64,000 nt of DNA from Posidonia oceanica (GCA_037176725.1 JAZBRS010000011.1:9424001-9488000), one strand, 5' to 3'; counted from the first letter of the stretch, positions 43,727 to 55,529 are shown. Program-made: numbers and translations. The notes: generated by a model from the sequence alone, not told the origin.

Positions 43727-44274
43727 TAGAGTCTGCCAACAAGAACCTTGTCAAAATCTTGAAAAAGATGGCAGAGACTTACAAGGACTGGCATGATAAG
43801 CTTCCGTACGCGCTCTGGGCGTACAGGACATTAGTCCGGACCTCAACAGGGGCCACCCCGTACTCTCTAGTGTACGACATGGAGGCAGTGCTACCTGTTG
43901 AAGTAGAGATCTCCTCACTGCGGATCCTACGAGAAGCTGAGCTGGAGGAAGTAGAATGGGTCGAAGACCGTCGCATCCAGCTAAACCTGATTGATGAGCA
44001 TAGGTTGCAAGCCATACATCATGCTCAGTGCTACCAGAAGCTCTCGGCCAGAGCATACCTGAAGAAGGTTAGGCCCAGAAGCTTCAATCCAGGGGATATG
44101 GTCCTCCGAGCCATCCATCTCCCCGACGGCCGAGGGAAATTCCGGCCTAACTGGCGTGGCCCCTTTTTAATTAAGCAGATCTTCTCCGACGGCGCAGCAG
44201 TCCTTGAGGACATGGATCAGGTCAAGCAGTCTGAGCCGATCAACTCATGCTACCTCAAGCAGTACTACCAGTAG
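43727..44274 (+). pseudogene. Integrase C-terminal part (element C)
   Basis: Begins at the Glu motif VESANKN and runs to SCYLKQYYQ with TAG at 44272, all in one open frame of about 180 codons. Closely matches B integrase 57094-57638. Catalytic Asp residues and zinc-binding region are absent because of the deletion at 43727. The frame reads through from sequence upstream of the junction, so an open chimeric frame of 229 codons exists, starting at 43585 in a frame other than that of gag. Confidence 0.85.
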
Positions 44275-45995
44275 CCTGCCGCCGCCTTGCACACCTTTTC
44301 CTTCTTACTTCTTCCATTCCTTCTTTCCCATGCATTTTAGGCTTGTTTATTCTCTAGCAGAAAGTTGTAAATGTATTATGTACATTACTATCATAGGCCC
44401 GATGACGAAAATCGGAGATGCTTGCCTGCTCTAGAAGGAGTACCCTCTACCTCACCTGACACTACTTGGATATCCTAACCAGTGAGGGAGCCACCATCCA
44501 ATGAGGACAGACAAAATGTCTAAACCCTTTTAGGACCTGCACCTCAAGAGGGAGAAAACAATCCTAGGGTGTGAGGGAGTGTAAGCAAGACCCACATACC
44601 TTAGCCTAGCCCCCATAAAAAACTAGAAGGCGAAGACAGGAGTTAACCTTGGAGATAGAGGTGTGTAGTACGACCTCGTCCCTCCAATTTGCCTTGGGAA
44701 GGATCCACATCCACGCTTGCAAATCCACAAGCTATACAAAGCCTAGCCCCTTTTATCTCAAAATCAGGCGCCCATTACCTCTAAGTTAGGGACAGTGGAA
44801 GCCTGCGAGCCAAGAAAAAAAAGAAGAAGCAAAAAAGAAAGGGAACAAGAAAGAAAGGACAAAAACAAAAAAAAAAAGGGGGGAAAGCAACAACAAGCAA
44901 AACAAAAAAGAGGGGCTAAAACAAAAGTTAGCCCCAGGAACAAAGGCAAGCAGCATGATTCTGCCCCCTTTCCCTGTCTTAGAGAGGAACCAGATTTGTG
45001 CCTGGGAAATACATAGATCCTATGGGGCCTAACCACTCATCCCAGCCATCACCAGACACCCATCTTCCCCCCAGGCCAGGGATAGGGAAAATACTACACA
45101 CCTATGTGGGAGCAAAAAAAGACAAGAAAAGATGAAAGGTGTAGGTGTAGCTCCTTGAGAGTTTGGCATGGAGCCCGTCCTCACTACACCACCATCCAAG
45201 CACCCATAACACCCTTTCTAGAGCGCCACCAACAGTTAGGAATCCGAGTAGAGTCTGGTGAGTCAGAGACCGCTCCTTCCTTTGCAGCAGGCATCAAACA
45301 CTCCGTATGCTGAGGGCGATAGATTTAGTATAGAGCATGCATGCATCTATTCGCTATCAAATCATCCCCGCCCCCTTTCCTCCCACTCTGCAAGGCTTGG
45401 CTTAGCGTTGGGACAGTACTTCTACCAACGCAGGTTGACCGTCTTCAAGTCTCAGAGCAACCAATCACCGCTAGTCCAACAGCCCAGGGAAAGCATCAGT
45501 AATCAGAGACAGGGCGATCACTCCAGAGGCAGCAGGACAACCTTGGCACCCCTTGGGGCCCCCTTGGGCTGTCGGGTTTGCGCAGTCAAGCGCTACCCCC
45601 AATCCCTGTGTGATTTTGCTCTAGACGGGCGAAGTCTCTTTTCCGCCTGTCCCCTTGCTCCGTACAGGACAAGGACAAGCGTGCCCCCTTTGTGACTTCG
45701 TTCCAGGCGAACGAAGCCCCCCTCCCTTGTCTCCTCACTCCGCACGGACGAGGACAAGAGTACCCTTTGTGCGGCCCACCTTGTATAGGCGATGCCCCCT
45801 TTGCTTAGCTGAATGTGCTTGAATTCTGTGGTCTGATTGCTAGCTGTAGCGTTTGAATTGCTTTATCAGCTTTATATGCACATCTGCTTCTCTGTCTACC
45901 AGTGTTATACGCCTGTACATGTTCCGGATTGATGAAACAGTTTTGGCTACAGGTACTCGAAGATTTTGCACTAGCTGCCTGCATTCTCGCCTATC
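44275..45995 (+). other. Non-coding zone between C integrase and PMD ORF
   Basis: Matches 57639-59130 of element B in several blocks, for example GCCTGCTCTAGAAGGAGT at 44424 and GAGGGAGCCACC at 44484. A purine-rich run lies at 44810-44900. It ends with TTGGCTACAGGTACTCG (45943-45959), a splice-acceptor-like site also present in B. Confidence 0.7.
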
Positions 45996-47198
45996 ATGGG
46001 TTTCCCAACCTTGGTGACCCCAGCACACTGCTTTGAGACTCTCCGAGGATGGATCGCCATGCTCACCGAAGCTGATCATGAAAAGCTGAGCCTGTGGGGC
46101 ATCCCACCCAGACTCCTAAAGGCTGCTGATGTGGAGGTCAGCCGACACCTTTTGTGTGCTGCTGCAAGGTTCTGGAAACTAGCACACCATGTCTTCCGCT
46201 TCGGGAGGACGGAGTTGACACTTACGTTGGAAGAAGTGCGTCGAATCTGCGGTTTCTCCATGCTTATGGGACCTGCTATGTTCATGAGGCGTTCTGGCTA
46301 TGTCACCGTCCTAAGGCAGCTTACGGGACTCTCTACAGAAATCTGCGAGAAGAGATTGGTCTGCGTCGATGGACTCGTACCTGCCCTCCGCCTGAACTAT
46401 TTTGAAGAAGTCTCCAAGAAGCACGTTGAACTAGGAAATGAATTGTGGCTTCGCGGCTTTGTCACCCGTTTCCTGGGTGAGCTGATTTTCAGTCATGGCC
46501 GAATGACTGTAGCTATTGAGATTGCGGAGATCGCTCTTGCTGTGGTGACCTGCCAAATCGACCTAGCACCTGTCGTCTTGGCTGAGACGTATCGCGAACT
46601 GGACCGCATTTCACACCGCTGCCGCCACTTTCATGGCTGCAGGGCCCTGGTACAAGTGTGGTTAGCTGGACACCTGGAGCTAGACATCCTGCGCCCCCAA
46701 AAGCATGCATTTGAGACATACTGCAGCAGCGGCCACGCTAAGACTGTCAAAACTGTCCGCGAAGAGTACGAAAGGCTAGAACAGCTGACTGATGATACAG
46801 TAACTTGGCATATTATCCCATCTGCAGCAGAGCCGTTCACTGTCTTCTTCGGCGCCCGCGAAAGGCACCTGGTCGTCCTACCACGGTTCACCGAAGGTGT
46901 AGAGTATCACCCCATCCGTGTTATGCGACAATTTGGTCTCCGCTAAGGGGCATTTGTTGACAACACTGCGCCGAAACTAGTCCAGCCCTATCCCTTCAGC
47001 ACAGTTGCACCCACAACGGAGTTAGCAGACCTCCTACACCATGGCATAAAATCCACTGACATTACAACAGCAAAGGGCTCAGGATGTACTCCTGAGTATC
47101 TAACTGACGTGCAGGAGCTCTAGCCCATTAATGAGATCCTACCTGGCACGCCTCTCTTCCCAGACACTAGGAAGTCGAAGAAGGCCCGCACTGACTAG
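45996..47198 (+). pseudogene. Sense plant mobile domain ORF (element C)
   Basis: A 400-codon frame without introns from ATG 45996. The fold class is PMD: MGFPTLVTPAHCFETLRGWI, VSRHLLCAAARFWKLAHHVFRFGRTELTLTLEEVRRICGF, then RGFVTRFLGELIFSHGRMTVAIEIAEIALAVVTCQIDLAP, and near the end EPFTVFFGARERHLVVLPRF, EYHPIRVMRQFG. The last residues, RKSKKARTD, are basic. Stops at 46944 (TAA) and 47121 (TAG) break it. It stands after integrase and before the polypurine tract, the env position, but has no signal peptide or membrane segment. The copy in B (59131-60322) is clearly homologous. Function unknown. Confidence 0.82.
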
Positions 47199-47693
47199 GG
47201 CCTCCACATCTGCTTATCCCTTTTTGAGTCTTGTTGTACTCTATTCTGCCTGTTATAGGCATGTAATCAAGACTTTGTTAATGCAAGGGTGTTTTGTACC
47301 ATGTGCTTGTGTGTTTGGTTTGGCTTCCATAACATGGTGCATACATGGTCTTATAATCATATCTTCAGCACATTCCTTCAGCCCGTCAGAGTCATGGGAA
47401 GGGCACTATCAGAACCTACAAGAACAGAAGCGACTGCCAACACTTTCAGCACCAAGGGAAGCTATAAGAAGACCCTGCGTTCCACTTGGATGCTAGAATC
47501 TCTGCAGACCAGCACCGTCAACACGGGCAAAAGCCGCCAAGCACTCCCGGCTTGGTATCCGCCCGGCTGATACCCCTAACCATCCGGCGATGAGTCCGTC
47601 AACTCATCATCGGGCTGGTAGCCCTAACTACTCGTTTGACAAGCACGTCAGCTTAGTCTATCGTTTTTTCGATGCCACGGGCGCTTCGGCTGT
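47199..47693 (+). other. Non-coding sequence after the C PMD ORF
   Basis: Holds short inverted repeats such as GATGAGT/ACTCATC near 47593-47612 but no coding signal. Confidence 0.55.
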
Positions 47694-47721
47694 CCCCTGG
47701 TATCCTCCCTGATACCAGGGG
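47694..47721 (+). repeat. Perfect 28-bp hairpin shared by C and B
   Basis: CCCCTGGTATC, 6-base loop, GATACCAGGGG: an 11-bp perfect stem followed by GCATCTTTTT. The B copy is at 60787-60814. Flanks differ more than the hairpin. Confidence 0.88.
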
Positions 47722-47831
47722 CATCTTTTTCCACTGCCCTATGGTATCACCTCTCTAGCTGCATCTAGGCTGGCATGACTAACTGTCATGGGCCCATCCG
47801 TCCCTTTGCTCCACTTTCGGATCTTGGTGCC

Positions 47832-48130
47832 CTTGTACCCTCTTGCGGTCGATAGGTCTGAAACCTATCACTTTCCAAGTCTTGCGGTCGATAAGTCCGA
47901 AACTTATCACCTTTCCTCTTGCGGTCGATAAGTCCGAAACTTATCTCCTTTCCTCTTGCGGTCGATAAGTCCGAAACTTATCACCTTTCCTCTTGCGGTC
48001 GATGAGTCCGAAACTTATCACCTTTCCTCTGCGGTCAATAGGTCCGAAACTTATCACATTCCAATCTCTTACGGCTGATAAGTCCGAATCTTATCAGTTA
48101 CCCTCTCGCGGTCGGTGGGTCTGAAACCTA
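47832..48130 (+). repeat. 37-bp tandem hairpin repeat, about eight copies
   Basis: Unit core GATAAGTCCGAAACTTATC (7-bp stem, 5-base loop) after TCTTGCGGTC. The first copy reads GATAGGTCTGAAACCTATC: both arms changed together. Later copies show single mismatches. Confidence 0.88.
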
Positions 48131-48139
48131 TCATCCATC

Positions 48140-48880
48140 ATGCCTTCCGGTTCGGTCTTGATAAGGCTTGTACTTATCATTCCTGACCTCTTCTGGGTCT
48201 TGTTAGGACTTGCACCTATCATTCCTGGCGGTCCAGTCTTGATAAGGCTTGTACTTATCATTCCTGACCTCTTCCGGGTCTTGTTAGGACTTGCACCTAT
48301 CATTCCTGGCGGTCCGGTCTTGATAAGGCTTGTACTTATCATTCCTGACCTCTTCCAGGTCTTGTTAGGGCTTGCACCTATCATTCCTGGCGGTCCGGTC
48401 TTGATAAGGCTTGTACTTATCATTCCTAACCTCTTCCGGGTCTTGTTTGGGCTTGCACCTATCATTCCTGGCGGTCCGGTCATGATAAGGTTTGTACTTA
48501 TCATTCCTGACCTCTTCCGGGTCTTGTTAGGGCTTGCACCTATCATTCCTGGCGGTCCGGTCTTGATAAGGCTTGTACTTATCATTCCTAACCTCTTCCG
48601 GGTCTTGTTAGGACTTGCACCTATCATTCCTAGCGGTCCGGTCTTGATAAGGCTTGTACTTATCATTCCTGACCTCTTCCGGGTCTTGTTAGGGCTTGCA
48701 CCTATCATTCCTGGTGATTCGGTCTTGATAAGGCTTGTACTTATCATTCCTGACCTCTTCTGGGTCTTGTTTGGGCTTGCACCTATCATTCCTGGCTGTC
48801 TGGTCTTGATAAGGCTTGTACTTATCATTCCTGACCTCTTCCGGGTCTTGTTAGGGCTTGCACCTATCATTCATCGCAAT
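48140..48880. repeat. 81-bp tandem repeat, nine copies, open in several frames
   Basis: Each unit holds the hairpin TGATAAG-N7-CTTATCA and a weaker TAGG-N7-CCTA. Because 81 is divisible by three and the unit has no stop in two frames, frames of 258 (minus) and 275 codons (plus) stay open with a 27-residue repeat. I see no homology to a protein and treat the frames as by-products. Confidence 0.9.
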
Positions 48881-49319
48881 CATTGCTTGCATGCATCATC
48901 CGCGCCTCCCCTGGCGGAGCCCGGCGTGGTGCACCATAATTGCATATTGGTTCAACATCAACTTTAACATCAGCAGCATACCGTTATGCATCAGCATGGC
49001 ATTCCCTCATGCATAGTATCAGTATGCATAATTGCATATTGGTTCAACATCAACATTAACAACAGCAGCATATCAGCACTACATCAGCATTGCATCGTCA
49101 TCGCATTGCATTACACCAGCATTCACATCTGCACTTGCATTTGCATCTTGCCGACGGGTCACGACTTCTGGCGCATCTGTCGGGATAGTGCCCACGCCTA
49201 CATACTTCGCACCTGCCGGTTCAGGAGGGGTGTCTTGTCAACCCTGAGCAGCGGCCACCTGCCGATTCAGGTGGGGTATCTTGTCAACCCTGAGCAGCGG
49301 CCTCGCTTCGCTTGACCAC
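48881..49319 (+). other. Non-coding sequence before the C polypurine tract
   Basis: CATCAGCAT-rich sequence, with a near-duplicate ATTGCATATTGGTTCAACAT at about 48939 and 49029, and a duplicated block CACCTGCCGGTTCAGG/CACCTGCCGATTCAGG (49209, 49256). No gene seen. Confidence 0.6.
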
Positions 49320-49336
49320 GCTCAGGGAGGGGCATA
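49320..49336 (+). other. Polypurine tract of element C
   Basis: GCTCAGGGAGGGGCATA directly before TGTAGACACCCC at 49337; nearly identical to the B tract at 62986-63000. Confidence 0.82.
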
Positions 49337-49439
49337 TGTAGACACCCCATTTTAGCCAAGGGGTCTCAGCCAACTGCGAACACTTTGGGAACACTCTAGG
49401 AACACTTTGGGAGCACTCTGGAGCTGGTGCTGAGGTCTG

Positions 49440-50230
49440 GTAGCTCACCCTCCTTCAACCCTAAACCTTCCCCCATCCCAAAACCATTATCATTTCCTGA
49501 AACCAATCCATCAAACCAAACCCTAAACCTTCCCAAACCCAAACCCTCCTTAAACCCTAAACCTTGAACCTTCCAAAAATCTCTTCTAAACCCTAGAAAA
49601 CCCTAGGTTAAACCCTAGGTCAAACCCTAGGAGCCCTAGGACACACACATGCAAAACCCACCTCCAAACCCAAGCTTTTCACCTTCTTTCTCTCCTGATT
49701 ATCCTTTTCTCTCTCCTGATTATCCTTTTTCTCTCTCCTGATTATTCTTTTCTCTCTCCTCCTTATCCTCCTTCTTTTCCTCTCCCTTTTTCCTCTTTTC
49801 TTGCTTCCCAATGGGCCCACCTTATGCTCCTCTCCTCCCTCCATTTTATCCTTATTTTATCGTATTTTTATCTTACCGCATGTTTATTCCATCTTCAATC
49901 TCTTTTCCTCCCTTCTTCTCCTTCTTTATTTCCTTCTTCCTTTCTTTCTCCCTAAACCCTAAACCCTAAAACCTTCCTCAACCCTAAACCCTCCTTAAAC
50001 CTTAAACCCTAATCCACTAAAAACCCTAAACCCAAAAACTTTCCTAAACCCTTATCCACTAAACCAAACCCTAAACCTTCCTAAACCCTAAACCCTCCTT
50101 AAACCCTAAACCCTAAAACCTTCCTAAACCCTAAACCCTCCTTAAACCCTAAACCCTACAACCATGCTAAACCCTAAACCCTCCTTAAACCCTAAACCCT
50201 ACAACCATGCTAAACCCTAAACCCTACAAC
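49440..50230 (+). repeat. Telomere-like CCCTAAA repeats in the C LTR
   Basis: Dozens of CCCTAAA and AAACCCTAA motifs, mostly as ~35-bp units with two copies each plus CTTCCT or CTCCTT; densest at 49955-50225. Degenerate, so not a true telomere. Confidence 0.88.
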
Positions 50231-52479
50231 ACAACCTAATCCACTCAAAACTCCTAAACCTTACAACACACAACCTAATCCACTTGAAACTCCAAGACCC
50301 TAACAACTTAAACTCTAATCAAGACTTCAATAAAATCCTAAATCAGGACCCTAAAAAAACTTAGAACTCTAAAACCTAAAACTAATCCATGCAAATCTAG
50401 ATCACAACTACAACTTAATTAATCATAATCAAGGCCTCAAGCCCACTTAAAAAGCAAAGCCCATCCTCAAACCTAATTAAGAACTAAAACCAATTTGAAG
50501 TTAACAAATCAAAGACAAAACCCATTTAAATAAATCAAAACTCATTTAAATTTAAAACTAAGCAAGTCACATATCCAAACTCATTAAAAAACAAACTAAA
50601 CCCCTAAACCTCCTTTTAAGAAATCCTAAAATCCATTTAAAGCACAAAATCAATTTCAACTTAAATTTAATCAATTTAAACAATCAACAACCAAATCCAT
50701 TTAAATTAAATCACACCTAATCCAATTAGAAAACAAAGCAAAATCCTAATCAAGCCCAAGGCCCACTAACCCCTTTTCCTTTTTTTCTTTTTTCCTTTTT
50801 CTTTTCTTCTTCTCCTTATTTCTTCTTCTTCTTCTTTCTTCCTTTCTTTTCTTCCTCTTTTTTCTCCCCCATTTTCAAGCCGGCCCAAGCCCACCAATTT
50901 TCCTCTTTTTTTTCATTTTTTCCTTCCTTCTTCACTCTCCCGCCCAATCTCCTCCAAGCCAGCACCTTCTCCCCTTTACATCACACCTCAACCTCACCCA
51001 AACTAACACCTAAATTCACCCAAAAACCAAAACCAATCTAGCTCATCTGATCCCACTCCTCACCAGCAAAACCAAGCCCTCACCAACACCTAAACCTCCT
51101 AACCGGTGCCCCTTCAAAACCCAAACCAACCTGCAGAACTTAACAGCCAAACTCACCCAAGAAAACCAAGTAAAACCAACACCTAAACCCTTACCCCATG
51201 AACCCAAACCAAACCACATTCTCCTCTCTGCAAAACCCAACCTCACCAACACCTAAACATCCCCAGAACCGGCCTCCAACACCTACTGAACCAGCTCACC
51301 CAAAACAAACCCATTCTCTCCCAAATTCAATTCCCAGCAAACCAGCACCTCTCCTCTCCCTCGAACCAAACCCAGACCATCTTCCTCGAACCCAAGCTTC
51401 CCCCCCAGACCGGACCAAGCCCCCAGCAAGCCCTCCAGCTCACCACAACACCATTACAACTCATTTTCTTCACCACAGTCCAAACTCCATTAACTCCTCC
51501 TGGCGCCCTCGCGACTTTTGTGGCCAACCTCGATTCAAGCCACCCTCCTAACGGTCACAGCCACCATCCCAGCTCGTGTCACCATCATCCGGCTTCACCT
51601 CTCACCTATTGAGACTGCCACAGCCCAGAGCATGCCAGGTTTCTTTGGTTTGAGCAATGGCTTCGTTGCTCAAGCCTCTGCCAGGTCTCCAGACCTCGAG
51701 CCACTCCCCACCTTACGCCCAATAGCCCCCAATTGCCCGCGCATCCCCCCGGTCTCCTAACATTCGCTTTGACCCAAAAATCACCCAAACAAAACCTGAG
51801 GAATTCCTCCCGTTCCAGACGGCCACACTCCATTCTAAGCGTCCAGAGAGCTTCCTATGAGTTCACTCGAGCGAACCCAATCCCCCCCACCGCTTCCAGA
51901 GCTCCGGAGCACCCAAACGACCCTCAGCACCCATTGGTTCCAATGCTGAAACCATCTCTGGACCCAGCACAGCGCAACCATCCCTTCTCCGTCCAGAAAG
52001 CTCCGCCTTGATCCCACGATCGCGCCGGACCTGTCACCAAGCTCCACGGCCGCTTCAGCAGCTCCCTTTGGTTCTGTCTTAGAGCGCCGATCGTCCTCAC
52101 GTCGTCAGCTCGCTCTGGACAACACCACAGGTAGATCTCTTTCCCCGGGGGTTCGCCTGAACTCCCTCTTGCTCCCAAGCCCTTTGCCGGTGCTTTCTAC
52201 TGGCTATGCTTCTCTCCCGAGGTCGCCGGACCTCTGCTTCTTCCCTAGTGACGTTGCTAGCACACGCAGAACTCCGACGCTGCGTTTTATTCCTCACATG
52301 ACACTGTAGCATCATTTCTTTACTTTCGTAAATATTTACATTAACATAAAGTACATTAGTTTCTGTTATTTACATACCAGTCCTTCGTTTATTTATTTTA
52401 CTATGCTTGTGTATAGTTTGTTTATTTATTTCAGTAATGAAATCATGTTAATATTACTGTATGCCCCTTGAGTTTTCAT

Positions 52480-53900
52480 TTTCTTGCACATAGGTCCTCT
52501 GTCATGTTAAATACCATGCGTTTATTTGGTCATTTTGCAGCTTAATCCTTGTGTTCTTTATATCTGCAACTTAGCCCTATTTCAATTGAAATTTCGTTTA
52601 ATCCCTAAGTTAACTACATGCAACATTAATAAAAAATACTCCTGTTTTGTTTATTTACTTTATGGTCCTTCTGTGTGCTATGGTTTTTTGGTCTTTTGCA
52701 TCTAGACCCTTGCATTTACTCATTTTTGCACTTAGGTCCTCCACAATTTATTTTCATTTAATTTTTTCCTTTCTTATCATACTGCATTGCATGAAACCAC
52801 CTTAGGTTTAGATTATTGCATCTAGGTCCACACAGCATGCATCCTTCATTCCTCTTTCTACTTAAATTGCAAAAAAGCCCCTGATCTTATTTTATTTGCG
52901 CTTGGGTCCCTCTGAGCTGTAGAATGTGTATGATTCCCTTTTGCAGGAAAGCCCCCTTGTTTTATTTTATTGCACAAAGGTCCTTCCTTCTTGAGTTGCT
53001 GTGTCTGTGTGTTTTCTTGGCTTTGCAAATCAGGCCTCTGATTTTTGATATTTGCAGATCAGTCCTCCCTCTTGTTTTACAAAAGCATTTTATTTCTTTT
53101 TGGACTTGCATTTTAGTCCTAGTTTTTATTTCAATCACACTTAGGTCCTTGTGCATGAACTGTAGCCTTGTTTTAGGTTTTTTTTTGGACTTTCTGTTTA
53201 GTCCAGAAGTTTCTGTTTTTTGCTTTCAGGTCCTTATGAGCTTCAAAAGGCCCCCCAAGTTTCTATTTTTTCTTGCAGATGAGTCCTTAGCTTTTTCAAA
53301 AGCTTGCACATAGGTCCTTCCATGTTGTTTTCTTTTCATGTGGTTTTCCCTTGACTTTGCTTTCAAACCTAGAGCCTGTTTAGGTTGCACCCAAATTTTC
53401 AAACACTACTGTGACTGTACATGCTTATTTTCGTCCTGGATTTGTTATTTGGTCCTGGTTTTCTTGGAATTTGCACATAGGTCCCTGGGACCACCTTTAA
53501 TGGTTTTTTAATGCTTCTTGGCTTTGTTTCTTCTGTTCGAACTTTTCCAAAGTTGCATGGGACTCCCCTGCAGGTTTTCTTTTGGGATTTGTGCCCATTT
53601 GCTGGTTTTTTGCATCTTAGTCCATAAGTTTTCTGAAAATTGCACTTAGGCCCCCTTTTCTTGCATTTTTGCACACATCCACCCTATTTAACATTGTACT
53701 TAGCCCATGCATCCCTGCATTAGCATTCTTGCATACATTTGCACTCTTTTGCACACATTTAGGGTTAATTTGCACATAAGCCCCTGCACTCTTCCTATTT
53801 GCACATAGGCCCTTTTCCTTGCATTTTTGCATGCATTGCACCCTTTTTTTTTACTGCACTCAGTATCCTTGGACACTTTGAGCACTCCTAGCTCCCATGT
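52480..53900 (+). repeat. Quasi-periodic TAGGTCC zone in the C LTR
   Basis: About 20 copies of TTTGCACTTAGGTCCT or TTGCACATAGGTCC spaced 35-70 bp in T-rich sequence, giving an irregular, old tandem array. No gene seen. Confidence 0.7.
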
Positions 53901-54617
53901 ACGTGGGAGGACCTGTTTTGCACACCCCTAGGACCTCTTTTACACTTAGATCCATTCTTCTCCCCTGTTCTTGGTCCTTCTGCCTTGAAGCTTGCACATC
54001 TTCTGATCAGACCGCTGGATCTTTGCAACCAAGCTACCTGGACAACCCCGGTGGAGCGCACTTCAATGCAGACCAAGCACTTCTCAGAGCAGGCTTCAGA
54101 TCTCCAAGGTAAGTCTTCCTGAACTCCTGCACAGCATTTTTGCACATCATTTGCATTGCATGCATTATTTTTGCATCTTGTTTTCCGTGCATGTAGATTA
54201 GGGCCTCCCCTCTTGCCTATCTACTCTGCTTCCTCCTTTCACGTCTTCCTAGTGTTTCTAGGTTGAGTTTTCCCTCAGATTCACTACTGATTGCAGTCTT
54301 CTTCCCCTTTTTCCATGATCCGATTGCACAGCGAGCTTTGGGCAGCGTGCGAGACACATCGTGGGACGATTTAGTGGGAAACAGTCACAGAATAGTGGTG
54401 ATCCCTCTACTTGCTTCCTTTCCCCTTTGCAGGTCTTCACATCTGCATTGTGTGGTTCTTCCGGTGTTTGTTCTTACGCTCACATCGCTTATCTCTCCTT
54501 TGCATCCGGGCTGGCAGCCCTAACTGCCCGGTTGACGCCCGTCATGTTGTCTAATCTTCCCCTTTGCTTGTCATACCCCTGCATTGCGTGGCTTTTCCGA
54601 TGTTTTGTTTCACTTGT

Positions 54618-54915
54618 TTCTTGCACCATTTTGCATGTCAACTTTGTTTCTTGCACCATTTTGCGTGCTGACTTTGTTTCTTGCACCGTTTTACGTGTCG
54701 ACTTTGTTTCTTGCACCATTTTGCGCACCGACTTTGTTTCTTGCACCGTTTTGCATGCCGGCCTTGTTCCTTGCACCGTTTTGCATGCTTGCTTCGTTTC
54801 TTGCACCGTTTTGCGTGCCTACTTTGTTTCTTACACCGTTTTACATGCCTGCTTTGTTTCTTGCACCGTTTTACGTGCCGACTTCCGTTTCTCACACCGT
54901 CTTGCGTGTTTGCTC
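54618..54915 (+). repeat. 30-bp tandem repeat, about ten copies (C LTR)
   Basis: Unit GACTTTGTTTCTTGCACC followed by GTTTTGCATGCC with variants. Open in several frames because 30 is divisible by three; not a gene. Confidence 0.9.
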
Positions 54916-55529
54916 CTGTTTTCCCTTGCATGTTGCTTGCATTGCCTGGTTTTACCGCCGTTTTGTTTTATCGCCTACATTTGCATGTAGGGCAGTGATG
55001 CTTACTGCCTGGAATTCTCACGAGCCAGGGTTCACCCGGTTCGGAACACAGATAGTGCTGTTGAGCACTTAGATAGCACGTTTAATTCCTTGCACGCATT
55101 CCAACACTTAGAGCACACCTTTGAGCATCCAATTAGGCATTCATGGCATTTAGGCATTCAAAGCATGTATTTCCCCTCAAAAGCGAGCGTAAGCCTAGAA
55201 AGACCGCTTCTCGGGCGTGTCAGGGGTGCCTAACACCTTCCCCGCGCGTAACAGGAGTCTTTACCCTTTCTTTGGCCCGCAATGACCCTTTTGCCTTCGT
55301 CCTTGGTACAAGATATCCTCTTTGCATAGCATTTGCATTGAATTGCATCTTCTTGTGTGGTTTTGCATGTCTTTCATGCATTTCCCCGGTTTTCCTTGTC
55401 TCTCGACTTAATAGACATGGTGGCGACTCCCTTTTTCTTTATCTTTCTCTTCTTCGCGTCGCTCCATCCGTGAAAACCTCTCCCATTCAGACCCCCCTCC
55501 GATCCGGATCTGCGGGATCGGGTGTGTCA

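Larger units (their letters stand above)
43727..55529 (+). mobile_element. Element C: right half of a related Tat-like retrotransposon
   Basis: It comprises the integrase C-terminus, non-coding sequence, sense PMD ORF, hairpin arrays, polypurine tract and a 6.2-kb LTR. The left half, including the 5' LTR, is missing. Gene order and sequence parallel B (55530-63000), but the LTR start (ATTTTAGCCAAGG after TGTAGACACCCC) is different. Its LTR end at 55529 abuts B RNase H. Simplest history: C inserted into B RNase H, then a deletion removed everything from B gag to C integrase. Confidence 0.75.
49337..55529 (+). repeat. 3' LTR of element C (about 6.2 kb)
   Basis: Starts TGTAGACACCCC at 49337 after the polypurine tract; ends near GGGTGTGTCA at 55529. 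The end is set by the TG...CA rule and by the point where RNase H homology begins (about 55532). It contains telomere-like repeats, pyrimidine-rich runs (49680-49950, 50770-50900), a TAGGTCC-rich zone and a 30-bp tandem array. The R/U5 blocks (54990-55080, 55185-55262) match B, F and solo LTRs. No second copy is available to confirm the length, so an internal insertion cannot be excluded. Confidence 0.7.

Noticed and set aside
47694..47731. Stem-loop followed by a T-run, like a rho-independent terminator
   Set aside because: Plant nuclear context; the hairpin is conserved in a retroelement 3' region, and bacterial terminators do not apply.
47880..48060. Resemblance of GATGAGTCCGAAAC to a hammerhead ribozyme core
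   Set aside because: The three-stem layout and cleavage site are missing; each copy is a simple hairpin with a CCGAA loop.
48094..48967. Long open frames on both strands (258 and 275 codons)
   Set aside because: They follow a nine-fold 81-bp tandem repeat; open on both strands for the same arithmetic reason; no start context or homology.
54489..55072. Frames of 105-209 codons with a 10-residue repeat
   Set aside because: They follow a 30-bp tandem repeat in the C LTR, divisible by three.
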